NCBI GenBank assembly: GCA_027579435.1
Contig: JANBPK010001234.1
Coordinates: 1 to 53,873 of the forward strand
Direction: 5' to 3'
From: Candolleomyces eurysporus
Lineage: Eukaryota > Basidiomycota > Agaricomycetes > Agaricales > Psathyrellaceae
DNA: 53,873 nucleotides
Shown here: positions 1 to 11,716 of the stretch, in pieces
Layout: the number at the start of each line of letters is the position of its first letter
How positions within the stretch are numbered: the first letter of the stretch is position 1
Notes under the pieces: generated by a model
The model's input: the letters and a program-made list of their open reading frames with translations, nothing else
Database searches by the model: none
Told to the model about the DNA's origin: nothing
Made by a program: the position numbers and the translations under genes

Positions 1-785
1 GTCAAGGCTCTTGTTTGCCTTCTTGAGAACCTCAACATCATCCTCCGCCAGCACGTACGCCATTAATCCTGTTGACTTCTCCTTATTTGCTGCCTCCAAA
101 ATAGTCCACATCCCCCTGTAGCCCGGGACCCCATTTACTTGAATGTTGGACTGGACATTTAGAGAAAGATACGCACGTTGCAAGACGTCCAATGCTATCC
201 CTCAGATCCTTCGACAGCAGCTTTGTATCCTTTTCCTTGACAACATTCACAATACTGGAGCCCAAGAGCTCGCAACGTTTCTTCAGAATCTCCACCTCCT
301 CTTTGTTTGAGTCAACTTTCTGTGCAACATTTAAGCGGCATGCACAGAACAAAAGTGAAAGTTACACATACCTCGATGACATCCATCGCTTTCAGCAGCG
401 CTTCAGCCGGACCTTTGAACGGCTCTGGAACGAGGGTAACAGCAATACCCAGCGCAGTCTTGATTGTCCCCATCGCAATGGCCTGGACCTTGGAGGAACC
501 CCCAGCGTCTTGGGGCCTTGTTTCCCCCTCGTCCGCGTTCTTCGGCTTGCCTCGATCGAAGAACGACTTGAGACGTTTGTCCACCTTGTGGACCCCCCTT
601 TCCATCTTAGCCTTCCCTTTGTCATACTTCTTCTCCATCCACGCTCCAATTCCCCCGGCTCCGCTAGAGGGTTGACCGCCATCGGTGCCCGGCGTCGCAG
701 CGCTAGACGAGATCGGGGTGTTGCGCTCCGGATTGTCGGCAAGGCCATGGTTGTCTCCTCCTCCCGAGTGAGTAAATTCAGCCAT
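1..785 (-). CDS. NLR-like protein, N-terminal part, copy A (runs off left edge)
   Basis: This is the 5' part of a gene cut by the window start. The chosen start is the Met beginning [10 protein letters not shown]. Exon 1 (about 785-372) encodes a Ser/Gly-rich, then Lys-rich leader ([20 protein letters not shown]) and a segment [19 protein letters not shown], in one open frame. After an intron at about 371-322, exon 2 begins [21 protein letters not shown] further exon encodes [11 protein letters not shown]. The same order occurs at 8.5-9.3 kb, where it leads into a NACHT domain, so I infer a fungal NOD-like (STAND) protein. Exon 1 is intact here, unlike in copy B. What follows the window edge is unknown. 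Confidence 0.6.
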
Positions 786-959
786 ATCGGTGAGTTGGTG
801 AGTTGGTTCGAAAAGCTTGGTTAGATCGCAAAGTTTCGACAGTGGATGGTGGTCCAAGTTCAAGTTGCGGTGAGAGAGCGCGAGGCATTCCTGATGCTGA
901 TCATCGATGAGCATCCCGTGACTCTGCGGTTGAGCGTCTAACTCTGGGAGGCAGTTCGG

Positions 960-2300
960 CCGATGCTTCGCGAGCCCAGAACCGATCTGCTCTCAAAGTA
1001 ATCTCATTGGCTGACGGTTCGCGGAGTCGAAAGATCCGGTAAGCTATCGCCAAACTCGTGCTTGATAATCGTCAACCCTCAAAACAACGAGAACTCTGTA
1101 AATAGTAGATAAAGCATATAGGCATACGGGCTGAATCTCCAGACAGCAAACGAAAATCGAGACTGAATCCACCCGAGCTGCAAAGCTCAAGATACCGAAC
1201 CCGAGGCGCCTCATCCGAGGAAGTCAAACGCGACCCTACACAAAAACAATCAGCCATCACGTTCAACCCGGGCACAAAGAGCGAAAGAAGAGATGGAGAA
1301 ACAACAATCACGCACCCACTCCTGCTCATGAAATCAAGATTTCTCCAGCCTCCACACTATCCAACACCCAGGCTCAAACTCGGTATAGAACCGGGCCATG
1401 TTCAAAGTGGCCGCGTTCTGCTAAAAGGTAGGCAGAGAGGTGATATCGACAGTCCATTTGCACAATTCGAGAATTTCGTCTTCGTCCGTATTCACCTAAG
1501 TCCGTCGGAGTCGTTGGCGTAGAGGGTGGAGGTGAAGAAGAAGTCTACGGGACGGTTGAGGTCAGTTCAAGATGCGCCGTGTAGGGTAGGGAGAAGTCGA
1601 CGAACCGGAGGGTGATTGGGAGACTTTGCTTCAGATCGCAAACAGTTCAGCACATAGCACCCTGGGCTCGTGAGACGTTGTCTGGAAAAAAAATCAATAT
1701 CCGAAGTCGAGATAGGCGACAGAAACGACGCACCCTTTCCCAATTATCGACCCTTTCTACAAAAGGTATTGCAACCTATCAAGCACGCACAACTCGTCAA
1801 CATCCACGAGAGCAGAGACATGAAGAACACATACCGAATCTCTCAAATAGCAGCACCAGCGTCGATATGTTTTATATACGCAGGCTTTTTCAGNCCAGTT
1901 CTCCTTTGTCCGCAAGCGGCTCGACCTACTCGAACAATGTAAACGCCCTGGGCCAACGATCCACGAAGAAACCCGCACCTTCGTAATATACGGATGACCG
2001 TCGAAACCAAACTCCTCTTCGCCAACCCGTACTGCGCAGCATTACGAAGCGTCGCAGTGTCTGCACCAGGAGGGCGGGAGATGGACGGAATTAGTTTTCC
2101 GAATTGTTGCTACGCAATTCCAGTGTCAGTACATTGGCCTTCCTCATGAAACGAATCAGCAAGCCTTACCTCGACAAATTAATTTGAGTGTTGGCCTCAC
2201 TGGCGGTGAAACCTCCAGAGAGCAGGAGAGTATCTCCAGGCTGGTCGACTCTGGCGAGTTATTCTTTTGATAGTTGGAGAACCTAATCGACAGCTTTCCA
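960..2300. other. Non-coding or decayed stretch upstream of NLR copy A
   Basis: No convincing gene is seen. Short minus-strand frames (for example 1072-1329) are shared with copy B around 9615-9815 but carry no recognisable domain. 1655-2100 is unique to copy A and includes an N at 1894. Confidence 0.4.
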
Positions 2301-2339
2301 TTGATCAGTCCGACGGTAGGATTGTGAGGCCTTCGACAT

Positions 2340-3420
2340 TAAAGCAAGTGAGATTGAACACGTTGTCTATGAGAAAACAGGATGTTATACGTCACGAACA
2401 ATAATTGCAATTGCAGAGAAACTTACCATCGTCTTCGACGTCAGAATAATTCGATTTCTCGGATCCGCTGAACGAGTGCCCTGGGAAGACCAATCGAACA
2501 CTGTCACACCCGTTGAAGTAAGCCAATGAAGCAAGGCCGAGTTGTGTAGGATGTTCCGCCAAAGGAGCCTGACCAAGAACCTCGAATTAGCAAAAAGACG
2601 CGACTTGAGAAACAATGTAGGGGCACCTTGACAAGCTTACGGAAGGTCAAACCGAGAACAGTTCGCCCCAACCGAGCACACATCTCCGCAATCCCGAGGT
2701 GCGTCGTCTGCCTGCAGCACGCGGAGGGCACGATCATCAGAATTGAGCTATTCGATGAGATGATAATTGAGACTCACCGTTTACACGGCCAAATCAACGG
2801 CACCACCGCGAGCATTGTGGAGGATAAAGTTCTGTGAGGGCTTCGAGTGGTGAGGATCCGTGGGGTGCGCACAATAAACCGCGGTTGTAATGATATTTCC
2901 CATGTATTGTACCCCGGACGGGCGCTGGCAACGAACCTAGCTGGTAAAGCCGGCCGTACGTGATTTCCAAGTTCTTCGAGACCCAGGCGGCTGGAACGGT
3001 GAGCCAGGCGGCTGCCGTGTCTAGGAGAACAAGAATCATTAGAATCAGTACGTGTGATGCAAGCCGAGGTACTTACTGAGAGCAGCGACAGTCCGATGTC
3101 CCCTTGTGATCCGATCCTTGGTGTACTCTCAGAGACAGGTGAGGAAGCCGATGGGGCTCTTGCCAGGCTGCAGGCGGCCAAAGATGGGTCGGTAAAAATG
3201 AGTATTCATTTGGGAGAAGACGTGGGCGGATTTTCTTACCGGAATATGGAACAATCGAGGCCCATCCACAGCGGGCTCAAGGTGCCATCCATGAGGGTTG
3301 CATTCTTCGCCTCAAGCACGTAGAACAAGCATGCGGTGATCTGGAAAGCGGACTCTCTCTTGAGAGAAAGAGTTTGGAAGGAGTCCGATCTCGCATAAGG
3401 CCAGGTGAGGCCCTGCTGCA
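2340..3420 (-). pseudogene. Decayed unrecognised multi-exon gene, duplication copy A
   Basis: The minus strand shows fragments joined by plausible short introns: FQITACLFYVLEAKNATLMD, then DTAAAWLTVPAAWVSKNLEI followed by YGRLYQLGSLPAPVRGTIHG, then APLAEHPTQLGLASLAYFNG, then NVFNLTCFNVEG. Frames shift repeatedly, so no continuous protein can be built. One alternative frame, QNFILHNARGGAVDLAV, resembles a ricin-type lectin repeat, but this is weak. Corresponding fragments occur in copy B, so the gene predates the duplication. Function unknown. Confidence 0.4.
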
Positions 3421-3554
3421 CTGTCCAACCTAGGGAGCACCCGGGCGCGGTACCTAGCCGTTGCAGCCCACATCAGCAAAAACACCCAACCAAAATGCTA
3501 ATATCGCTCACGAAAGTCGATCGACACTGACATCCTCTCTTTTTCCGTATCCTG

Positions 3555-3968
3555 CTAAGCGAAGGTCGGAGGAAACGTCGGTAAAGACGGAGGCGGTGGA
3601 CTGGTCGATCGCGTTGAATGCGGACGGCTGTCGTTGATGTTATGAAAGAANGCGGGGGTGAGTGCGATAAACTGGGACTGCATAGCGGACGCTGGTGACG
3701 GGAGTTTGCTGGGCTTGCTGTCCCTACGTCGTTGCTGCTGCCGGCATATGCGGAAGTTGGGCATACATGGACGGTGTCGAAGCTGCTGAAGCTTCTCCAA
3801 CCTGGGCTGGGATCCGGGCCATCGAACCTCGAAGTCCTTCGAGACGTGCAGGAACGTTATCTGGAGAGCAAGACGATGCTCTGGTGAGAGCGGAAATGTC
3901 CCGCACCTTGGCGCAAGATTCAAGATATCGATGCAGAGCGGAAAAGGGCGATGAGTTGTGAGAGCCAA
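3555..3968 (-). pseudogene. Decayed minus-strand gene fragment (unrecognised)
   Basis: Minus-strand frames read LHRYLESCAKVRDISALTRA, ARLEGLRGSMARIPAQV and then STPSMYAQLPHMPAAATT. A stop follows, then TPVTSVRYAVPVYRTHP in the continuing frame. The compositionally coherent peptide interrupted by stops suggests a relic of a Pro/Gln-rich protein. I do not recognise the family. The segment falls in the part of copy A missing from copy B. It contains an N at 3651. Confidence 0.3.
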
Positions 3969-4034
3969 GCAAACACAAACTCTCCTCCGGTTTTGATTTC
4001 ACGCCTCTTCGAATATTCGCTCGGGCATCAAAAC

Positions 4035-5716
4035 TCAATCTGCGATCCATTTGAAACTCTCGGCATCGGCTCTGTTCGTCTGCTCAGAATTCTTGTAGAG
4101 TCAAGGCTCATTACAAAAAGTAGTCTCGGGCATTGTACGTGTGCCCTCGTGTCATGAGAGACGTGGTTTCTAATGGTCTCCAGCCATCCGGACAAGGTGA
4201 AGCCAACCGCCGAACTGGCCCTGGAAGCTAGAAGCTATCCAAGACAAATTCGTCCAGATCACACAAATCGTGCGTTGCCGCCCTATCACTCTTTCGTTCA
4301 TTGACCAATTCTTCCTCAGCTTGACCGACGAACCATTCGCAAGAGCTGGCTCGAATGGAACAACTTTTGGGTCTTCGGTGCCTATGGTCTGCCCTTTGGC
4401 CGTGCTCTCCCTCTCCTCGTCGGACGTTGGTGGTTTGGCAACCATCAGAAGACCAAAGACGGTATTCACGCCAGTCGGCTGCCGCCTTCTTCAAGTCGAC
4501 CTCGGAGGAAGCAACAACGGAGGAGGTCGTCAGCGCTCTCGGCAAGGCGTTCAAGTGGCAAATCCCCGAATCCAAGGATGCTCAGTCTGCTGGTAGAGTT
4601 GCATGAACTCGAAAAGATGATCCCTCAGAAAGTCGGCCAGCAGTACGCGGAGGTCAGGAAGCTCACCCGGGACGTGGATGGAGAGTTCCATGTCTCTCGT
4701 CGTCGCGCGCTCATTCTCATCTACGCTCATTTAACACGACTTCCTATCAAGATTACCAGTTTGCAGAACGGTAAGCTTGCCTCTCTTTGACAAGCCGACA
4801 ACCGAAATTCATGACTTGTTCGCAGAACAACATCGAATCTTTCTTCAGACTCCTCTCCTCCTCCTCAACGCCCTCCTCAACGTGTTGGCTGCTCGCAACC
4901 GGCTTACACCCACTCTTGGCACCATGCGATTGAACTCGGTCGCTCAAGCTCTGCCACCCACGCTCCTCCCCGTGTGCGGCTAACGCAGCTTCCTGGTGTC
5001 TCCGAGGCTGATATCGATTCTTTCGCTCCTCGTCCGCGAGAGATGACGGAGGTGTTGTCGGCATTGGAAGAGAAGGGTGATGGCCGTGCTGGCACTGTCC
5101 GAAAGCCTATCTCAAAGTGGGGTCGTGTCGAAATTGTTGACGCGGCTTTCAAAGGTACGTTCTCGCTTCCATCTCTTCCATCACAGAACAGTGATATTGA
5201 AATTATCGTTTACAGTCATCGGCGAGCGCGTGGTCACACCTTCGTCCATTATCTTCCTCGTTGTCAAGCTCCGGTTAACACCTCCTGGAAGTAACACTGA
5301 AAGGAAAGCCGTCAGCGTTGATGAGGCTAAGCGGATTGTGCAGTACAACGATAAGAAGGACGAAGAGTTTTTGTTGTCGAAGCAGGACGCGGAGGATCTA
5401 TCCAAAGGTCGATCTACCGGTTGGGCGCATAGCCTTATTCCTTCAACTTGCATTTCTGTGCCTCTCGTTCGTTGAATAATCCGACCGACCGATCACTTCC
5501 CCTTGCACAGCTCTCAATCAAACACCCGCCCGCAGCCGACCAAAAACCTTCCAAAGATGAGATCTCAGGACCGGGCGAAGGATCGTTGGTGGGCCAGATG
5601 GCTGCTATGCGTGGTGGGCCCATGAAGAAGCATAAAGATGAGAGCGATGAGGAAAGTGGAACGGATGATGATGAGAGTAGTGATGATAATAGTAGTAGTG
5701 GTAGCGATACTTGATC
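4035..5716 (+). pseudogene. SEC63: SEC63-like ER translocation J-protein, decayed
   Basis: Sec63 is the ER-membrane J-protein that recruits BiP to the Sec61 translocon. The remnants are collinear with it. CDPFETLGIG opens the J domain. HYKK, an in-frame TAG where Leu is expected, SRA and an intron (about 4135-4188) lead to HPDKVKP with the HPD motif. LTDEP is followed by a deletion of the GHPDG region. FWVFGAYGLPFGRALPLLVG and GRWWFGNHQKTKDGI precede the Brl-domain pieces AAAFFKSTSEEATTEEVVSA, LHELEKMIPQKVGQQYAEVR and RRRALILIYAHLTRLPI. The acidic tail DESDEESGTDDDESSDDN ends at 5716. Introns at about 4771-4825 and 5155-5216 are kept, so it is not a processed copy. At least three frameshifts and the stop make it a pseudogene. 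The N-terminal membrane segments are missing or unrecognisable. Confidence 0.8.
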
Positions 5717-5914
5717 TGAATATGAATTACCCATAAGATAAGTACTTTTTATCAACATGGTTCATAAAGAAGAAAGAAGAACTGGATTCATGGTAAATAC
5801 TACATGTACACAAAGTGAGAGTGACAGTAGAGATTATATTTGAAGTCCAAGCCAAGGGTGCTCCAGACTTCAAATAAAAAACCTGGAGCACTGGACTAAC
5901 TTAGTCTGAGAAAT

Positions 5915-8900
5915 TTAGGATTGACTCTTGTGATCCTTCAATGTTTTGGAGATGTCAAAAATATAGACTTGACCATTTTTACACCCAATGGCTACAAGTG
6001 AAAATGTAGGGTCAAAAGAGAAATTGGAAACATCCCAGCTTGAGGGAAACCAGCATATTGGAACAAGTGTTGGTGATAAATCTTGGCCAGTCAATTTAAC
6101 TTGAACCAATCCAGAAACAGAGGGGGTGTGTTTTGCAAGGTTTGTATAGAGTGTTGAAGAGTCTGCAAAAATTGTGAAATGAATTTCATCTTCAAGAGTG
6201 GCAAGAAGGGTTCCAGTTTGGCTGTCCCACAGGCACACTGTGTTATTATACGATGCAGCTGCCAGCCTTTGCCCATCAGGTGAGAAGGCAACACTCTTCA
6301 CCCCATTGGAATGGCCTTCAAGAGTGGCAAGAAGGGTTCCTGCTTGNCTGTCCCACAGGCGCACTGTCTTGTCATTTGATGCAGATGCCAGCCTTTGCCC
6401 ATCAGGTGAGAAGGCAACACTGATTACTGCACCAGAATGGCCCTGAAAAACTGCAAGCTCTAATGGCCATGTCAGATCTCCTTTGTTGATGTGTATTCCA
6501 TAATTTGGCTTCTGATATACTTTGTGGAGCATTGTTTGCTTTGGTGCCAGGGGTATGCAAGACCAATATATATGCAAAGGTGCTCTTTTGATAATGTTAG
6601 AGTTCAGCAAAACAAATCTCTGGCCATCTTGAAACATTTGTTTCAATGAGTCTGAGCTATTGCCAGCATGACTTGCCTAATCATTGTGATATATTTTAAT
6701 CAGCATTGCATGGTTAAAACCATAGAAATTGGACATACCACTACAACTGAAGCCTCTCCTAGTGCAGTGTATGCCACATCCAGCTGTTTGATACAAGCCA
6801 GAGCTTCCAGCCAGTGCATTAGATGTTCCTTTGAAAATGCATCCAGCAGGACCATGAGATCTGAGTCCATTCTTTTTACTTTGCTTAGGTGATTAGCCCA
6901 ATAGCAAAGTGCATATTGCAGTTCAGGTGTAATGCTTTCTGTGCTCAGGCCTTCCTTGAGCAAATCATCCAGATCTTCAAATTGGTCCTCAGAGGGCACA
7001 GGGACCTGGCAAATATTAAATTTGAGCTGCCTGTTCATCACTTGCAGGCAATACTTGGCCAAGTCCAAATGATGCTCCTCTTCTTGGATTTGGAATTCAG
7101 AAGGACAAGAGGACCCAGTGATAAAGTCAGGAAAAGATTTGTGGTGCACTTTGTAAGTGAGAGCAGAGCCTTCACCCAATGGAGCAAGAATTGAATGCAA
7201 GTTTCCCAAAGTGGCTTTGATAGCACCTTCTTGCTTATCCAATAGCCTTGCTAGAGACACGACAGAAAGAGGAGTCTGCAGCACTAGAATGGCACCAACA
7301 ATGGTTTTAAATGGACCAAGCCAGTTCTCTGAATTTTCAGCAGGCTTGGCAGATTCAAGCACATAGAGATATAATCCACCTAGTTGAGAGAGAGGACTAG
7401 CATTGTCAGACTGCAAACCCAGAAGACTTGTAAGTTGGCCTTTAGGATCAAAGTGTTGCTTATCAAGTATAAACTTGACAGCAGTAGATGCATAGATAAA
7501 CAGTTTCCCTGATAACTTGGCAAGTTTAGCTTTGTCCTCTTCTGTTGGTTGTCTGCAAGGATCATATGAATCCCCTAGAGTCTCCTGGATTTTGAGTGGA
7601 GACAAGCAGTAGTCCACATATAGGGAAATATCCTGCTCCACTATCAGGTCTTCTATTTCCTGAAGATGGAATATATTTGCATTTTGTATACCCATATACT
7701 TGTTTCTCAATCCATGCTCTGGACGAGCTGTAAGAAAGATTTTGATATTTGGAAGCTGAGAGACTGAGGATATCAGAAGGCTCAGAATAGCTGAGGCATC
7801 AGGCTCAATGCATTCATCCAGAGCATCAAAGACCAGAACAAGAGGGGCTACTCTTTGCTCAAGCAGTGGGTACAGTGGCTTGGCCACAAGCAAGTTGAAC
7901 TGCTGAGTGAGAACTTTGTCCAGAGCTGCAGGGTTGCTAGTAATGGCAGCTGCAATAGCTTTTCCATAGGATGGATGATAGCAAGCAAGCTGGTATGCAA
8001 TAGTGTGCACAAAGCCCAAAGATCTCTTTCGATCTTCATGATCCCGAGAAAAGAAGAAGGTAGCCCCAAGACAGTTTATCTTGGGGTCTGCAGCGCGTTG
8101 AGCAACAGTGATAGCCACTGTAGACTTGCCAATGCCAGCAATGCCGTCAAGAATGTAGAGTGGAGTGTTATGGCCATCAACAGCAGCACTCATCCAGCGT
8201 CCAACATTAGCCAACAAGGTGGAGCGGGTGCCTTCGAAGCATGGCATGATTTTAGCCACGACATCCTGCGAGTCATAAGTGGCACCAGGAATCCACTTTA
8301 GTCGGTCCAGAGCTATATTCTGGTTGCCAAGTTAATGCATTTCTTGGTACAAAAAGGGGGAACAAACCTCAAAGTGCACCGCCTGGTCCTGGACAGTGCT
8401 GTGAATGTCACCCAAGACAATGGTTCCTGCAATATGATTTTCAATCTGCCAAGGATGTGTCATTTTAGCAAGGAATACAGCAGGATCATGGAAGCATACC
8501 CAGAAGCAATGCAACAGTCCATCAAGCCTCTTGTTTGCCTTCCTGAGAACCTCGACATCATCCACCGCCAGCACGTACACCAATAATCCCGTTGACTTCT
8601 CCTTATTTGCAGCCTCCAAAGTGGTCCACATCCCCCTGTAGCCCACAACCCCAGTTACTTGAATGTTGGACAGGATATTCAGATAAAAAANCGTACGCCA
8701 CAAGACGTCCAATGCTATCCCTCAGATCCTCCGACAGGAGCTTTGTATCCTTTCCCTTGACAGCATTTACGATACTAGAGCCCAAGAGCTCGCAACGTTT
8801 CTTCAACATCTCCACCTCCTCTTTGTTCGAGTCAACTTTCTATGCAACATTTAATCGGCACGCCCAGAACAAAAATGGAAGTTACGCGTACCTCAATGAC

Positions 8901-9306
8901 ATTCATCACTTTCAGCAATGCTTCAGCCAGACCTTTGAACGGCTCTGGAACGAGGGTAACAGCGATACCCAGCGCAGTCTTGATTGTACCCATCGCAATG
9001 GCCTGGACCCCTGGAGGAGCCCCCAGCATCTTGAGGCCTTGTTTCTCCCCTCGCTCTCGGAATTCTTTGGCTTGCCTCGATCGAACAACGTCTTGGCACG
9101 CTTGTCCACCTTGTGGACGCCCCTTTCCACCTTAGCCTTCCCTTTGTCATACTTATCCCCCACCCACGCTCGAAATCCCGTGCTCCGCTAGAGGGTTGAC
9201 CGCCATCGGTGCCTAGCGTCGCAGCGCGAGACGGGGTCGGGGTATTGCCCTCCGGATTGTCGGCAGGGCCATGGTTGTCTCCTCCAGAGTGAGTAAATTC
9301 GGCCAT
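5915..9306 (-). CDS. NACHT-WD40 NLR-like protein, copy B (first exon frameshifted)
   Basis: This is a multi-exon gene. The first exons (9306 to about 8470) match copy A. An intron ends before [17 protein letters not shown]. The large exon to 6739 carries a NACHT/STAND ATPase: Walker [10 protein letters not shown], Walker [11 protein letters not shown] and the sensor region [15 protein letters not shown]. Intron 6678-6738 (approximate) leads to a last exon with two WD40 repeats ([19 protein letters not shown] and a near copy) ending in a divergent blade. Family knowledge: fungal NACHT-WD40 proteins are intracellular receptors in allorecognition or defence. Exon 1 has at least two indels against copy A that change frame, so either the true start lies downstream or the gene is decaying. 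Two WD repeats are too few for a propeller. The N at 6347 lies within them, so repeats may be collapsed in the assembly. Confidence 0.75.
6177..6450 (-). repeat. Tandem WD40 repeat units with near-identical DNA
   Basis: Two adjacent WD40 units repeat with a 126-bp (42-codon) period. For example, ttcaagagtggcaagaaggg occurs at 6191 and 6317, and gccagcctttgcccatcagg recurs one period later. Such high DNA identity between blades is known from fungal HNWD-type NLRs, where repeats are shuffled by concerted evolution. The undetermined base at 6347 is inside the second unit. Confidence 0.8.
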
Positions 9307-11375
9307 ATCGGTTTGTTGGTAAGTTGGTTCGAAAAGCTCGGTTAGATCGCAAAAGTTTCGACAGTGGATGGTGGTCCAAGTTCAAGTTGCGGTGAGAGAG
9401 CGTAAGGCGTTCCTGATGCTGATGAGCATCCCGTGACTCTGCGCTTGGGCGTCGTACTCTGGGAGGCAGTTCGGCCGATACGTCGCAAGCCTACTCTCAA
9501 AGGAGTCTCATTGGCTAACGAATCGCGGAGTCGGAAAATCCGGTAAGATATCGCTAAACTCGTGCGTCACAATCGTTGACCCTCAAAACAAGGACTCTGT
9601 AAATAGTAGATAAATCATATAGACATATGGGCCGAATCTCCAGACAGCAAAGGAAAATCGAGACTGAATCCACCACTCGAGCTGCAAAGCTCAAGATACC
9701 GAACCCGAGGCGCCTCATCCGAGGAAGTCAAATGTGATCCTACACAAAAACAATCAGCCATCACGTTCAACTTGGGCACAAAGAGCGAAAGAAGAGATGG
9801 AGAAACAATAATCACGCACCTTCCCCACTCCTGCTCATGGCATCAAGATTTTTCCAACCTCCACGCTATCCAGCACCCAAGCTCAAACTCGGTATAGAAC
9901 CCGGCCACATTCGAAGCGGCCGCGTCCTAGTGGAAGGTAGGCCAAAAAGGTGCTTCGTCCGTATATCGCATATTTCTGCTGGAGTCACTGGTGTAGAGGG
10001 TGGCGACGGAGGAGGAGTCTATGAGGCGGTTTAGATCAGTTTAAAGTACATAGTTTAAGATATGGAGAAGTCGACGAACCGGAGGGTGATTGGGAGATTT
10101 GCTAAAGATCGCGAACAGTTCCGCACCGGGGGGGGAGGAATTCGCCAACAAGCTGACCAGAACTTGGTCGTGAGACGTCGCCTGTATGCAATTCAAGTGT
10201 CAGTATATCGGCCTTTCTCGTGATATGAATCGTCAAGCCTCACCTCGACACGTTGCTTTGAATGCTCGCTGGTGGCGAGCATGTAAAGGCTGGTCGACTT
10301 TAGTGGGTTGCTCTTCGGATAGTTGGAGAACTTATGCCACAGACTCAGCAAACGGCAGAATGGGAAGAACAACACAAAATAGTACCCACCTGATCTATGA
10401 CAGGGGTAAAGACTTGTCTTCGAAACAAATTGCCCGATATCGACAGCTGTCCATTGACTAGCCCAACGGTAGGATCATGAGCGCCTTCGACGTTAAAGGA
10501 AGTGATAGGGAACATGTTGTCTATGAGAAGACAGGACATTGTAGTCAACGTACAATAATTGCAATTGCAGAGAAACTACCATCGGCTTATCGGATTCGCT
10601 GAACAAGTGCACTGAGAAGACCCATCGGTAAGTGGGGATCGAACAACGGGGGCTTCACACTCGCTGAAGTAAGCCAGCGAAGCGAGGCTGAGGTGCGCAG
10701 GATGGTCCACCAAAGGAGTCTGATTCAGAACCTCGAGTTAGCAAAGAGACGCGACTTGAAAAACAACGTAGGGGCACCTTGACAAGCTCCCAGAAGGTCA
10801 AACCAAGTTCGCCCCAACGGAGCACACATCCCTGCAATCTCGAGGTGCGTCAAAGTCTGCCCGATAATCTGCAGCACGCTCATCAGAATTGAGCTACTCG
10901 ATGAAATGATAATCGAGACTCACCTTTCACACAGCCAAATCAACGGCACCATTGCGAGGAATATAGTTCTGTGAGGGTTCGGGTGGGGTGCGGACGCTGA
11001 ACCGCAGTGGCCTCCGGATTGCAATGATATTTTCCATGTATTGTCCCCTGGACGGGCGCTGGCCACGAAACTGGCTGCTATAGCCGGAAGTACGTGCTTT
11101 CCCAGTCTTTCGCGACCCAGGCCGCTGGAACGGTGAGCCAGACGTCTGCCGTGTCTAGGAGAATAACAATCATCAGAATCGGTACGCGCGATGCATGCCG
11201 AGGTACTTACTGAGAGCGGTGACGGCTCCGATGTCCCTGGGAATCTGATCTTTGGTGTACTACCAGAGGCAGGCGAAGAAGTCGGTTGCGACGACTCGGA
11301 GTTACGCGCGGATCCGCCAGGCTCCAGCCAAGCAAACACAAACTCTCCTCGAATTTTTGATTTCGTGCCTCTTCA
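8520..11375. repeat. Segmental duplication, copy B (partner about 1-4015)
   Basis: This is the second copy of the 1-4015 block, in the same orientation. The match includes the NLR 5' exons, the spacer at 9520-10110 and the decayed minus-strand gene at 10480-11340. It ends in the shared agccaagcaaacacaaactc stretch near 11326. Beyond it copy A runs into a SEC63 relic and copy B into the SDR gene array, which places the duplication boundary. Confidence 0.8.
10480..11340 (-). pseudogene. Decayed unrecognised gene, duplication copy B
   Basis: This is the counterpart of the 2340-3420 relic. It shows VWLTVPAAWVAKDWESTYFR, SWPAPVQGTIHGKYH, LASLAYFSECEAPVV and NMFPITSFNVEGAHDPTVGL in changing minus-strand frames. 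The last piece stays open longer here than in copy A. No continuous reading is possible and I do not recognise the family. Confidence 0.4.
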
Positions 11376-11622
11376 CATGCAAGTAGGCGTTTCCAGTGGC
11401 GAGTGTGCCGGTACGGGCGCTGAGCGCTGAGCGTACACTGACAAATGAGAAGAGTATCTTTGTCAGATTGGCGCGATATTTGCAGGGACCTCTTCCACCA
11501 GAATTTCCAGAAGGAGAGGATGCCAGTGTCAGACATAGACGACCTTCTGGAATTTATAGTCAGCAAGCGTACTTTTTGCAGCATTTCCGAAGCTTGGTGT
11601 TCTGGGCACAGTTTCGAAGGAG

Positions 11623-11628
11623 TATAAA
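11623..11628 (+). promoter_or_regulatory. TATA box of SDR gene 1
   Basis: TATAAA sits in ggagtataaagg, 94 bp before the ATG. The same context precedes SDR genes 2 and 3. About 160-180 bp further upstream all three share tttgtcagattgg, a candidate common regulatory element. Confidence 0.6.
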
Positions 11629-11716
11629 GGCCACTTGTAGGTGAGGATTCTCCTCAGTCATTCCACTTCTCGCTTCCCCCACTCAACACATTTATTTCAA
11701 AAAGCCGCTTATAACG

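Larger units (their letters stand above)
1..3140. repeat. Segmental duplication, copy A (partner about 8520-11250)
   Basis: Long stretches match the region at 8520-11250 in the same orientation: 1-960 with 8520-9470, 1000-1650 with 9520-10110, and 2110-3140 with 10190-11250. Divergence is moderate, with many indels. Copy A has about 450 extra bases at 1655-2100 that are missing in copy B. A short match resumes at 3960-4015 against 11326-11375 (both contain agccaagcaaacacaaactc), so copy B lacks about 0.8 kb of copy A at 3140-3960. Confidence 0.8.

Noticed and set aside
950..990. ggccgatgcttcgc resembling the terminus of the mobile element at 36171 and 47682
   Set aside because: The match is about 14 bases, does not extend to the rest of the terminus, and copy B differs here; no target duplication seen.
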